The notes under the pieces were generated by a model. The model saw only the letters and a program-made list of their open reading frames with translations, ran no database searches and was not told the DNA's origin. Made by a program: the position numbers and the translations under genes. From NCBI GenBank assembly GCA_028533045.1, contig JAQQAP010000014.1:1-64000 (forward strand): DNA of 64,000 nt. Direction: 5' to 3'. The DNA is from Spirochaetales bacterium (GTDB lineage: Bacteria > Spirochaetota > Spirochaetia > DSM-2461). Of this stretch, positions 6,602 to 14,361 are shown piece by piece; within the stretch, counting starts at the first letter, position 1, and each line of letters begins with the position of its first letter.

Positions 6602-8635
6602 TTATGAGAAAATGGGATTCAGCTGATCCTTCTTCTCGTAGGTCGGATTTTTCTCCAGAAGCTTTTCCGCCACTTCCCTGGCCTTGGCCTTATCTCCCAT
6701 GGTGTAGTAAACACTGGCCAGTTTAAAGTAGGCGTCCCAATAGTTGGGATTAAGTTCAAGGATTTTTTCCAGTTGAACTACAGCCTTTTCGCTCTCGTCC
6801 ATCTCTATATAGCCCAAGGCGAGATTATATCTCATAAAGGGAACATTCGGCTCCTTGGCAACGGCTTTCTCCAACCATTTGATACTGCTCTCGTACTGTT
6901 CCATATGGAGGAAGACGGTACCCAAACTGTTCCAGACAGCTCCGTTGTCCGGATCCGCCTTATAGGCTTCCTGCAAATACTGAAGGGCCAGCACATACTC
7001 TTCCCGCCCGTCAAGAATATTCCCCAAATTGAGCCGGGGACTGGCGTAGGAAGGATCCAAAGCGGCCGATTTTTTGTAGAATCCCATAGACTGATCTTCC
7101 AGACCGGCCCCTTCCGCCGCCTGTCCCATGGTATAGAGATAGGTCGCATTGGTAGGTTCGCTCTGAACGGCTTTGCCCGACCAGGACATGGCGGAAGCAT
7201 AGTCACCCATATTAAGATAGCAAATAGCGATGTGATTCATGGCATCGCCGCGAGTGGGATCCAGTTCCAGGGATTTCTCATAACTGGATACGGCACTAAA
7301 GTAATCTTCCGTAATGAAATATACCCCGCCCAGATAGCGATAATACCGGGCATCCTTCTTAATATCGATAGCCTGATTCAGGTAGGAGATAGCCTGCCCC
7401 GGATTCCCCAGAGCGTTATATGCCTTACCGGCTTCGTAAAAACTGGCCGCGTGATCGGGCCTGAGCTGGCAGCTTTTCAAAAGAGAAGCCAGGGCACTCT
7501 GCTTGTCTCCCAACTTGTTCTGGGTCATACCCATGGTGTAGTAGTTACCGTCATAAGCACTGTTTAGTACCTCTACCCGCTTGAAGGAGTTAAGAGCTTC
7601 CCTATAAAGCTTATTTCTGTACTGAAGAATTCCCAATGTATAATAGAGCTCGGGACTGTTACCGTTAAGACCGGCGGCTTTAAGATAATTCTCCATAGCT
7701 TCCAGGTCATTGCCCTCTTTCTCGGAAATCTGTCCCAGGTAATAATAGGTTTCCCAATCCTCCGGATCCTCTTCCAGGGCCGCTTCCAGGCTATCCTTCG
7801 CCCGATTCCGGTTCACACTGCTATCGGGATTTTCGTCGTAATAACTCTGCCCCATAAGGGAATGGGCCCGTCCGTTATCCGGGTCCAGGGCAAGAACTTC
7901 TTCCAATATACGGCGGGCGCCGGAAAAATCACCCCGTTTAAGGGCCTCTTCCGCATCATCCAGAAGGGAGGAGATTTTCTTCTCCTGTTCCTCACGGGCT
8001 TTACGTTCCGCTTCACTTTCGGCAGCCCTTTTCTGCTCTTCCGCTTCCCTTTTGACATTTTGGGCTTCGTATGAACCGGGATCTATGCTCAAGGCCTGTT
8101 TGGCCAAAGAGATGGCTTCGTCATATTTCTTGTCTCTGAGGGCGTCCCGGGCCTGATCGACAAGATCGGATACCCGCTGTTCCTTAAGGAGCTTCTGCCG
8201 TCGGGCCTCTTCTTCCGCAGCCAAACGGGCGGCTTTTTCCGCCGCACTTTCCTGGTTCTGATTCTGAAGAGTACTGGAAAGTTCCTGTAAGCCCTTGGAG
8301 AGTTCGTCATTCTGGGACCGTAAAGCATCCAGTTCGGCCTGTTTGGCCGCTTCTTCCGCATCACGACGGGCCTGGAGAATCTCATCCCTTAGAGAACGGG
8401 CCTCCTGGTCCTGAGCGTCATCAAGGAGCAGATCATTAATCAGGCTCAAAGCCATCTCATACTCACCCTGTTCGGCATACTCCCGGGCCAGCAAAAGCAT
8501 ATTGGCCCTGCGACCGCCGTTTTCTCCCTCTTCCACGGCGGTGTTTCCCCCCCGGCCGCGAAGCATAAAAAAGAGCCCCGTACCCACAAGCAGGGCCAGG
8601 GCGGTTCCTATGATAATGACTTTTCTTTTATCCAC
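6602..8635 (-). CDS. Membrane-anchored TPR-repeat protein with coiled coil
   Basis: The 677-residue protein begins with a single hydrophobic segment (about 6-24) after MDKRK, so it is probably anchored in the inner membrane with the rest outside the cytoplasm. Residues about 30-75 are helical, 85-160 form a charged coiled coil rich in A, E, K and R, and from about 170 to the end there are many tetratricopeptide repeats (for example around SPELYYTLGILQYRNKLYRE). TPR arrays bind other proteins; the partner is unknown. It lies 5 bases after the gene at 8641-9390, another TPR protein with a similar Ala/Glu/Arg-rich helix, so the two probably act together, perhaps in envelope assembly. No enzymatic motif is visible. 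Confidence 0.8.
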   Translation of the reverse strand: MDKRKVIIIGTALALLVGTGLFFMLRGRGGNTAVEEGENGGRRANMLLLAREYAEQGEYEMALSLINDLLLDDAQDQEARSLRDEILQARRDAEEAAKQAELDALRSQNDELSKGLQELSSTLQNQNQESAAEKAARLAAEEEARRQKLLKEQRVSDLVDQARDALRDKKYDEAISLAKQALSIDPGSYEAQNVKREAEEQKRAAESEAERKAREEQEKKISSLLDDAEEALKRGDFSGARRILEEVLALDPDNGRAHSLMGQSYYDENPDSSVNRNRAKDSLEAALEEDPEDWETYYYLGQISEKEGNDLEAMENYLKAAGLNGNSPELYYTLGILQYRNKLYREALNSFKRVEVLNSAYDGNYYTMGMTQNKLGDKQSALASLLKSCQLRPDHAASFYEAGKAYNALGNPGQAISYLNQAIDIKKDARYYRYLGGVYFITEDYFSAVSSYEKSLELDPTRGDAMNHIAICYLNMGDYASAMSWSGKAVQSEPTNATYLYTMGQAAEGAGLEDQSMGFYKKSAALDPSYASPRLNLGNILDGREEYVLALQYLQEAYKADPDNGAVWNSLGTVFLHMEQYESSIKWLEKAVAKEPNVPFMRYNLALGYIEMDESEKAVVQLEKILELNPNYWDAYFKLASVYYTMGDKAKAREVAEKLLEKNPTYEKKDQLNPIFS

Positions 8636-8640
8636 AGAGT

Positions 8641-9390
8641 TTACTCCTCGATGTCTGATTCTTCTTCTTCTATGACAATATTCTCGGTACCGGCGCCGAT
8701 AACTTGAGTCTCCTCGCCCACCCCTTCCAGGGAAGCGAGAATTTCATCCAGCAGGGCCTGCTGCCGGGCCGCTTCTTCCGCCGCCATCCGTTCGGACTCA
8801 AGCCTTTTGGCCTCTTCCAAAGCCGCCTGCTGCTCGGCCATGCGAATCCGCTCTTCCTCGGAAGCAATTTTCTGATTAAGAAGGGCCAACATCCTTTCTA
8901 TTTCGCCCCGCTGGGGAGTGAGAGGTTCCAGGACAAGATAGGAGTTGTAGTCGCTTACGGCGGGGGGATAATCCCCCAAGGAAAGATAACAGTTGGCCCG
9001 GTTCAGAGTCGCTCCCGCCTTATATTCCGAACTGCCCTGAACGATTTGTGTATAGTAGCTAAGGGCCTCTTCCTTGCGGTTAAGCGTATAATAAAGGTTA
9101 GCCAGATGGTAAGCCAGAATTTCCCGATTCACCCCGTACAGGGCCATGCCCTCCTTAAAGACCGCCTCCGCCTCGTCATTACGATTAAGATTACGGTAAA
9201 CCGTTCCCAAAAGGACATAAATCTCATCCCGGGCGGGCTCTTCGCTCTTGGCAGCGAGCAGGTACGATTCGGCCTCGGAAAAGCGGGAATAGCGGTAGGC
9301 CTCCACCCCGTCGTCAAAGGAGCTTCCCCCGTAGAGAAAAGAGAAGATAAGGGTAAAAAGGATCAAAGAGGTCCACTTTTTTTTATTCAT
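8641..9390 (-). CDS. Secreted TPR-repeat protein with C-terminal coiled coil
   Basis: This 249-residue protein starts MNKKKW, followed by a hydrophobic core (about 7-22) that looks like a signal peptide with cleavage near GGSS. Four or so TPR units follow (about 25-160), then a highly charged helix (about 165-225) rich in E, R and A, and an acidic tail ending in EEEESDIEE. GGGAGG lies about 12 bases before the ATG. It is the first gene of a two-gene operon with the larger TPR protein downstream. The divergent gene at 9495 also encodes a TPR protein, so three TPR proteins are clustered here. Its function cannot be read from sequence. Confidence 0.8.
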   Translation of the reverse strand: MNKKKWTSLILFTLIFSFLYGGSSFDDGVEAYRYSRFSEAESYLLAAKSEEPARDEIYVLLGTVYRNLNRNDEAEAVFKEGMALYGVNREILAYHLANLYYTLNRKEEALSYYTQIVQGSSEYKAGATLNRANCYLSLGDYPPAVSDYNSYLVLEPLTPQRGEIERMLALLNQKIASEEERIRMAEQQAALEEAKRLESERMAAEEAARQQALLDEILASLEGVGEETQVIGAGTENIVIEEEESDIEE

Positions 9391-9494
9391 AGCCTTTTAA
9401 ACCTCCCGATTGTTTGACTAAATCGTTGAAAGGGATTAACCTTAAATACATTATAGAGCAATAGCTGTTATCTTATCTACTTTATCGGACGGTT
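9391..9494. promoter_or_regulatory. Divergent promoter region between TPR operons
   Basis: These 104 bases separate divergent operons. A perfect minus-strand TATAAT lies at 9450-9455 but has no good -35 partner at 17 bases. On the plus strand TTGAAA (9426-9431) is followed by an AT-rich stretch. Assignments are tentative. Confidence 0.35.
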
Positions 9495-10877
9495 ATGGAT
9501 ACAATTGTTATCATTATTTTAGCTTCTGTTCTCTTTGGCGGATTGGGAGTCTTTATTTTCTTCATTATCCGCATGATTCTTAAGCCCCAGCAGGTGCATA
9601 ATCTTGAGAACCTTGTGAAGCAGGGAAAGACATCCCAGGCAATCAGAACGGCCAAACAGATTTTACAAAACGACCCTCGGGACTGCGAAACCCACTATCT
9701 TCTGGGAAAGGCCCTCTTGCAGGATGGGAAGGACGAACTGGCCCTTATGGAGTATAAAACGGTTAATGCCATAAGCGACTTCAAGGGGAGCCTTAAGGAA
9801 TCGGCTTTCCGAAGGGAAATGGCCGATCTCTACACCAAATTCGACCAGGACGAAGAAGCTCTCAAAGAGTACCTTCTGCTGATTCAAAAAGAGCCGAATG
9901 AACCGTCCCATCTTTTTATGGCCGGACTGATTTTTGAAAAAAGGAAGAAGCCCGTACAGGCCCTTAACTACTATAAGCGCACCATTGCCCAGGACCCCAA
10001 CCACAGCGATGCCTATATGCATCTGGGGATGCTGCTCTATGCTGCCAAGAAGGAAAATGACGCCAAGGTTACCCTGAATAAGGCGCTTAAGCTGAATCAC
10101 GCCAACCACCAGGCCTATTATTACCTGGGAAAAATACACAAGGAACAGAAAAACTACTCCGCCGCCATCGAGATGTTTGAGAAGGGTCAGAAAGATCCGG
10201 AGTTTAAGATAAAATGTCTCATAGAGCGGGGTATCTGTCTTATAATGATTAAAAGCTACGACCAGGCCATGACCGACCTGGAACGGGTTCTGCGGTTGGT
10301 AGAAACGGAAAAAGCCGGTGAAAGAGAGATTCTTTTTGCCCGCTATTTCCTGGCCCTTTGCTACGAAAAATCCCGTAAGCTGGACCAGGCCATATCCCAG
10401 TGGGAAGCGATCTATACGAAGGACAAAAATTTCAAGGACGTGGCGGAAAAGCTCAGCCAGTTCCAGGAACTCCGTTCCGATGACGTTATGAAAGACTATA
10501 TGACCGCCACCAACGCCCGTTTCGAAGATATCTGTCTGGCCGTGGCCGATGTTACCAGCCATAGTGTAACGGACGTGCAAATGGTTAAGCAGGGCTGCAA
10601 GGTATTTGTGGTGGAAAAGAATACGGGACAGTGGCGAAATGCCCGTAAATTCCCCAAGCTCATGCTCTTTTTGCGAAATACATCCCAGGTTGACCTGCCC
10701 GTAATCCGGGAGTTCCATGAAGATCTCACAGCCTGTAAAGTAACCCGGGGCATGATTTTCGCGGGAACCCAGTTTACCCGGACTGCCATGGAGTTTGCCG
10801 AACCGCGGCCTATAGAAATATACGATAAGGATAAGCTTCTCGATCTTCTCCATCAGGTAAATAACAAAGGAAAATAA
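9495..10877 (+). CDS. Membrane TPR protein with C-terminal Mrr/restriction-endonuclease-like domain
   Basis: The 460-residue protein has an N-terminal membrane segment (about 4-27) and a basic stop, so most of it is probably cytoplasmic. TPR repeats run from about 35 to 335 (for example NHQAYYYLGKIHKEQKNYSA). The last 110 residues resemble the Mrr-type nuclease fold: a strand around CKVFVVEKN, then CKVTRGMIFAGTQFTRTAMEF and IEIYDKDKLLDLL, a pattern typical of the end of Mrr domains. I cannot place a full D-(D/E/Q)xK catalytic set, so it may bind rather than cut. It starts a tight three-gene operon with a phosphoesterase 2 bases downstream and a ParB-like protein. The nuclease-fold assignment is an inference. 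Confidence 0.75.
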   Translation: MDTIVIIILASVLFGGLGVFIFFIIRMILKPQQVHNLENLVKQGKTSQAIRTAKQILQNDPRDCETHYLLGKALLQDGKDELALMEYKTVNAISDFKGSLKESAFRREMADLYTKFDQDEEALKEYLLLIQKEPNEPSHLFMAGLIFEKRKKPVQALNYYKRTIAQDPNHSDAYMHLGMLLYAAKKENDAKVTLNKALKLNHANHQAYYYLGKIHKEQKNYSAAIEMFEKGQKDPEFKIKCLIERGICLIMIKSYDQAMTDLERVLRLVETEKAGEREILFARYFLALCYEKSRKLDQAISQWEAIYTKDKNFKDVAEKLSQFQELRSDDVMKDYMTATNARFEDICLAVADVTSHSVTDVQMVKQGCKVFVVEKNTGQWRNARKFPKLMLFLRNTSQVDLPVIREFHEDLTACKVTRGMIFAGTQFTRTAMEFAEPRPIEIYDKDKLLDLLHQVNNKGK

Positions 10878-10879
10878 AA

Positions 10880-11554
10880 TTGAAGATACTCTGTGTGGCC
10901 GACCATGTGGACTCCCTGGTATATTCAAGCAGTGTGAAGGAGCGCTTTAAGGACGTAGATCTTGTTCTGGGCGCGGGAGACCTTCCCATCAGCTATTACG
11001 AATTTATCATATCCAGTCTAAACAAGCGGCTCTTTTTTGTCTTTGGCAACCATAATCTTAAAAGATATTCCCACTTTAAGGGAAAGGAGTCCTTCACCGA
11101 ACCGACTCCCATTGTAGACGACGGTTTGACCAACAATTACGGTTCGGTTTACATTGGGGGCAAGGTGGCCTACCTCAAAAAACACGATCTGATTATCGCC
11201 GGACTCGGGGGGAGCATGAAGTACAACAAGGGTCCCAATCAGTATACCGAATTCGGTATGTACCGTATGATGTTCCGCATGATTCCCCGACTCCTCTGGA
11301 ATAAAGTGGTCCACGGGCGCTATCTGGATATTCTGCTCACCCACGCTTCTCCCCGGGGAATCCACGATAAAAAAGACCGCTGCCACCGGGGTTTCCGGGC
11401 CTTTCTCTGGTTCCTTAAAAAGTTTAAGCCCGACTACATGATTCATGGACATATCCATATCTACGACCAAACAACCATTAAAAAAACACGCTATCTCGAT
11501 ACGATTATACTTAATGCTTACGATCATATCGTGCTAGATTACGAGAGGAAATAG
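10880..11554 (+). CDS. Calcineurin-like metallophosphoesterase
   Basis: This 224-residue protein has the metallophosphoesterase motif series: CVADHVDS (metal block I, with D and H adjacent rather than the usual DxH), GAGDLP, GNHN, THASPRG and GHIH. Such enzymes use two metals to cleave phosphate mono- or diesters. The substrate is unknown. The start is a TTG, supported by AAAGGA about 8 bases upstream and by the beta strand MKILCVAD. It lies 2 bases after the TPR/Mrr gene and 1 base before the ParB-like gene, so the three are almost certainly co-transcribed. A histidine-rich region near residues 155-170 (DRCHRGF) may shape the active site. Confidence 0.85.
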   Translation: MKILCVADHVDSLVYSSSVKERFKDVDLVLGAGDLPISYYEFIISSLNKRLFFVFGNHNLKRYSHFKGKESFTEPTPIVDDGLTNNYGSVYIGGKVAYLKKHDLIIAGLGGSMKYNKGPNQYTEFGMYRMMFRMIPRLLWNKVVHGRYLDILLTHASPRGIHDKKDRCHRGFRAFLWFLKKFKPDYMIHGHIHIYDQTTIKKTRYLDTIILNAYDHIVLDYERK

Positions 11555-11555
11555 T

Positions 11556-12506
11556 ATGTCAGATGCATTTATTAGAGATCAGATAGATCAGGACTTTGAC
11601 AAGGCCAAGGGCAAGGCTCTTTTTGAGAGCATTTTTAATGTTATGAGACCGGAAAAGAGGGAACTCCTCTCCTTCTACAGCATTAAAGAACTGGTTAAGC
11701 CCCGCTCCGAAACATACCGGGGCATGAAAACCGTTAACATTAGCGATATTGTGGGAAGCGAAGGCCGGTATAACGACTTTAACAAAACCTTCCTGCCCAA
11801 GAGGGAGCACCTGCGAAACCGTTGGACCAGTATCGATTCGGCCTATTACAAGGATGTAAACCTTCCCCCTATCAAATTATACAAACTGGGGGAAGTGTAC
11901 TTTGTCCGGGACGGAAACCACCGGGTGTCCGTGGCGAAAACTCAGGGAATCGGAGCGATTGATGCGGAGGTGGTTGAGCTTTCCGCCCATATTAAGGTAA
12001 CCAAGGGTATGACCATGGGTGATATAAAGTGTGCCCTCATTGCCTATGAGAGAGAAAGGGTTATTAGCTCTACAGGCATGGACAAGATTATTGATATGGA
12101 ACTGATTCGATTTACCGCCACCGGCCGTTACGACGAAATGCTCCGCCATATTCTGGGACATAAGTACTTTATTAGCCAGGAGGCGGGAGAAGAGGTGGAA
12201 TTTGAGGCAGCCCTTTCTTCCTGGTTTAACTCCATCTTCCTGCCCATCCACAAGATAATCGTGGCAAACAAGTTGTCCTCCCGCTTTCCCGGACGTACCG
12301 ATGCGGACATCTATATGTGGATTGTCAAACATTGGGACGGACTCAAAAGCAAATACGGCCAGGACTTCCCCCTGGAAGAAGCGGCGGCGGAATACTCCTC
12401 CCTTTACGGAAGGTCCCGCTTACAGCAGTTTCTCTCCGGTTTAAAGAAAATCCTCGTCCGTATTTTTCGCAAGGAAGACCCTCACTCGGCCGATTCGAAA
12501 GGATAG
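11556..12506 (+). CDS. ParB-like N-terminal domain protein
   Basis: The 316-residue protein contains a ParB/Srx-type core at about 60-150: VNISDIVGSEGR..., then LPPIKLYKLGEVYFVRDG followed by NHRVSVAKTQG, which matches the GxxxxxxGxHRxxA box that binds CTP or another nucleotide in ParB-fold proteins. The helical C-terminal half (about 150-300) lacks an obvious helix-turn-helix and ends with a basic stretch (LKKILVRIFRKED). There is no ParA nearby, so it is not an ordinary partition protein. AGAGGA precedes the ATG. It is the last gene of the TPR/Mrr and phosphoesterase operon, and its end overlaps the convergent lipoprotein gene by 25 bases. Confidence 0.75.
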   Translation: MSDAFIRDQIDQDFDKAKGKALFESIFNVMRPEKRELLSFYSIKELVKPRSETYRGMKTVNISDIVGSEGRYNDFNKTFLPKREHLRNRWTSIDSAYYKDVNLPPIKLYKLGEVYFVRDGNHRVSVAKTQGIGAIDAEVVELSAHIKVTKGMTMGDIKCALIAYERERVISSTGMDKIIDMELIRFTATGRYDEMLRHILGHKYFISQEAGEEVEFEAALSSWFNSIFLPIHKIIVANKLSSRFPGRTDADIYMWIVKHWDGLKSKYGQDFPLEEAAAEYSSLYGRSRLQQFLSGLKKILVRIFRKEDPHSADSKG

Positions 12507-13144
12507 GGCCCCTTTTTATAGGCGGTCATGCGGCTTCTGTCAAAAAGGAAAAAGAAAAACTCCCCCTCCTCCCGCTCAGTCAGCCGGGAGGGGTAAAAGG
12601 TTTCCTCCACAGGGACCGGGACGGGGTCGGCCTTCTCTCCTCCGGGGAGGATGAACCAACCGTCCACAGGGGAGGCAATAAAAGCTTCTCCCTCTTCATA
12701 TTTTATGACCTGATTCTCCCAATCCTCCCGGTCATACCACCCTTCCAGTTCCAGAGGGGTCTGGTCTTCCCGTCCCCCCTTGTCTTCCAGAATAACCCGA
12801 TAGGCACCCTCTTCCAGGGCGGTACCGTAGGAAACAAATCGACTGCTTCCTATCCACAAAACCCCCTTGCCCTTCCAGCGGGACCAGGAGGAACTGTCGG
12901 TCTTCCAGAGAATCTCCTTATCCAGATTTTCCAGGCGGATTTGGGCTAAATCTTCATCGCCCTCCTCATCGTCCACCTGAACATAAAGCATCAACTCCCT
13001 ATGTGTATCCCCGCTCCTACTGTCCTGAACAAGAACCGGCAGCCACCAGAGATCCAAGATTTGGGGAGGATTGTTCGTGCATGAGACAAGTCCCGTAAGA
13101 GAGAGGAGCAGTAAGGCCGAAATCCGACTAATGTGCCGCTTCAC
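12482..13144 (-). CDS. Hypothetical lipoprotein
   Basis: This is a 220-residue protein with a lipoprotein signal: MKRHISR, a leucine-rich core and a lipobox ending LVSC. The mature part is acidic and contains a DDEEGDEDLAQIRLEN segment that resembles an Ig-like or PKD-like beta domain, followed by WYDREDWENQVIKYEEG. No family is recognised. The start is GTG with an excellent GGAGG 6 bases upstream, placed inside the 3' end of the preceding SelB-like gene (17-base overlap), so the two are probably translationally coupled. Its 3' end overlaps the convergent ParB-like gene by 25 bases. Confidence 0.75.
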   Translation of the reverse strand: MKRHISRISALLLLSLTGLVSCTNNPPQILDLWWLPVLVQDSRSGDTHRELMLYVQVDDEEGDEDLAQIRLENLDKEILWKTDSSSWSRWKGKGVLWIGSSRFVSYGTALEEGAYRVILEDKGGREDQTPLELEGWYDREDWENQVIKYEEGEAFIASPVDGWFILPGGEKADPVPVPVEETFYPSRLTEREEGEFFFFLFDRSRMTAYKKGPYPFESAE

Positions 13145-14321
13145 GTATGTCCTCCCGGTTGATGATCAGCCGGTCCTTCTCCATCCAATCCAGAACAATG
13201 AGAAGTTCCCGGCGGCTCAACTTACTAAAGGGCCGAATCTCGGCCAACTCGGAGGGTCCCGCCTCTTTGAGCCCCTTTACAATGGCCTCCGCCTCTTTTT
13301 CGTAGCGCTCCCGGGTCATGACAATACCTTCGTGGTACATGACAAGCCCCATTCGCCCCATGGCTTCCCAGTTTTCCCGGGCGCCCCTGTCTTTGGACAG
13401 AGCCGGATTCAGGCTGCCTTCCCCCTCCCTTAATAGGGTCAATTGGCGGCGTGCCATGGGAGAAAGGGAACTCTCACTATCTTTTCCGGGTACCAGAATC
13501 CACCGTCCCGATCGAATTAACTCCCCCCGGGAGAGCATAAGAGCCAAAACGTGTTTTTCCAGATGGTCTTTTAGGATATCCTCCGACATCCCCCCCATGG
13601 CGGAAGCTCTCTTTTTAAGCTTGGCCGAAAGGGTTTTATAGCGGTTGGAACGAATAAGAATGCGAGCCCCTTTTTCCGTACGGGGCAGGGTAATATCGTC
13701 GTATTCCAGTGGTTGGAAGGCGTACCCCCGCAATCCCAATTCCAGGGCCATATACTCCCTGTAGAGATTGCTTTGGTCCTCCCAGGAGGAGAGAGCCTTA
13801 CCGGTAAAGGCCGCATCGGAACGACTCACTTCACCCCGGGCCACCAGAATAAGCGGTTCATCCAGATGGTAGAACTCGTAGGGAGCCCCTTTAATTCCCA
13901 AGACCGGATCGGAAAACTCCGCCCGGGCCAGGCAGCCCGTATAGGTGAAGTTGACCTTTATCTTTCTTTTGCTCAAGGGGTCCGCCACCAGGGTGCTAAC
14001 CTTTTTGGCCGAATCTTTGGCGTATTCCGGGCCCCGGGGACAGTAAAAAAGAGCTTTTCTACAGCGACCCGAATCCCAGTCGGCGGGAAGAATAAGGTCC
14101 CCTTCACGAATGTCACTGCTCCGCAGGCCCTTAATCTGAAGTTCATAGGTCGCCCCGGACAGGAGCTGACTCTCTTTTAACCTGATTTGTTTGAGCGACG
14201 GCCAGTGAAGGGCCTCTCGACCGGGAAGAAATCCCCCGTGAAGGGCTTCGGCGGAGAGAGTAAATCCCCGGGAGCCGCTCATAACCGCTTTTATTTTATA
14301 AGCGGGAACGTTTTTCATCAT
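13128..14321 (-). CDS. SelB-like protein lacking the GTPase domain
   Basis: The C-terminal half resembles the winged-helix domain IV of SelB, the selenocysteine-specific elongation factor that binds the SECIS RNA. It has LSP (LSPMARRQL), MYHEGIVMTRERYEKEAEAI and a final AEIRPFSKLSRRELLIVLDW block where SelB has AEFRDLLGTSRKYAxxLLEY. Residues about 10-70 (VMSGSRGFTLSAEALHGGFL ... SSDIREGDLIL) fit translation-factor domain II. The N-terminal GTPase domain, with its P-loop, DxxG and NKxD motifs, is absent, and the upstream gene is divergent, so it is not simply frameshifted. I chose the ATG at 14321; a TTG at 14336 is possible. Whether it takes part in selenocysteine insertion or is a repurposed RNA-binding relative is unknown. 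Confidence 0.7.
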   Translation of the reverse strand: MMKNVPAYKIKAVMSGSRGFTLSAEALHGGFLPGREALHWPSLKQIRLKESQLLSGATYELQIKGLRSSDIREGDLILPADWDSGRCRKALFYCPRGPEYAKDSAKKVSTLVADPLSKRKIKVNFTYTGCLARAEFSDPVLGIKGAPYEFYHLDEPLILVARGEVSRSDAAFTGKALSSWEDQSNLYREYMALELGLRGYAFQPLEYDDITLPRTEKGARILIRSNRYKTLSAKLKKRASAMGGMSEDILKDHLEKHVLALMLSRGELIRSGRWILVPGKDSESSLSPMARRQLTLLREGEGSLNPALSKDRGARENWEAMGRMGLVMYHEGIVMTRERYEKEAEAIVKGLKEAGPSELAEIRPFSKLSRRELLIVLDWMEKDRLIINREDIREAAH

Positions 14322-14324
14322 ATA

Positions 14325-14357
14325 TTTACTATACAATCCTTTTCATTCTATTATAAG
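14325..14357 (+). promoter_or_regulatory. Overlapping divergent promoters, SelB-like and methyltransferase genes
   Basis: For the plus strand, TTTACT (14325-14330) and TATTAT (14349-14354) are 18 bases apart. The start ATG at 14362 is 7 bases after the -10, which implies a leaderless or nearly leaderless mRNA. On the minus strand a perfect TATAAT (14350-14355) overlaps the same -10, so the two genes probably compete for polymerase. No good minus -35 was found. Confidence 0.45.
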
Positions 14358-14361
14358 AGGG

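Noticed and set aside
9663..10928. 421-codon minus-strand ORF opposite the TPR/Mrr gene
   Set aside because: Long but antisense to a protein with clear TPR repeats; its translation has no recognisable domain.
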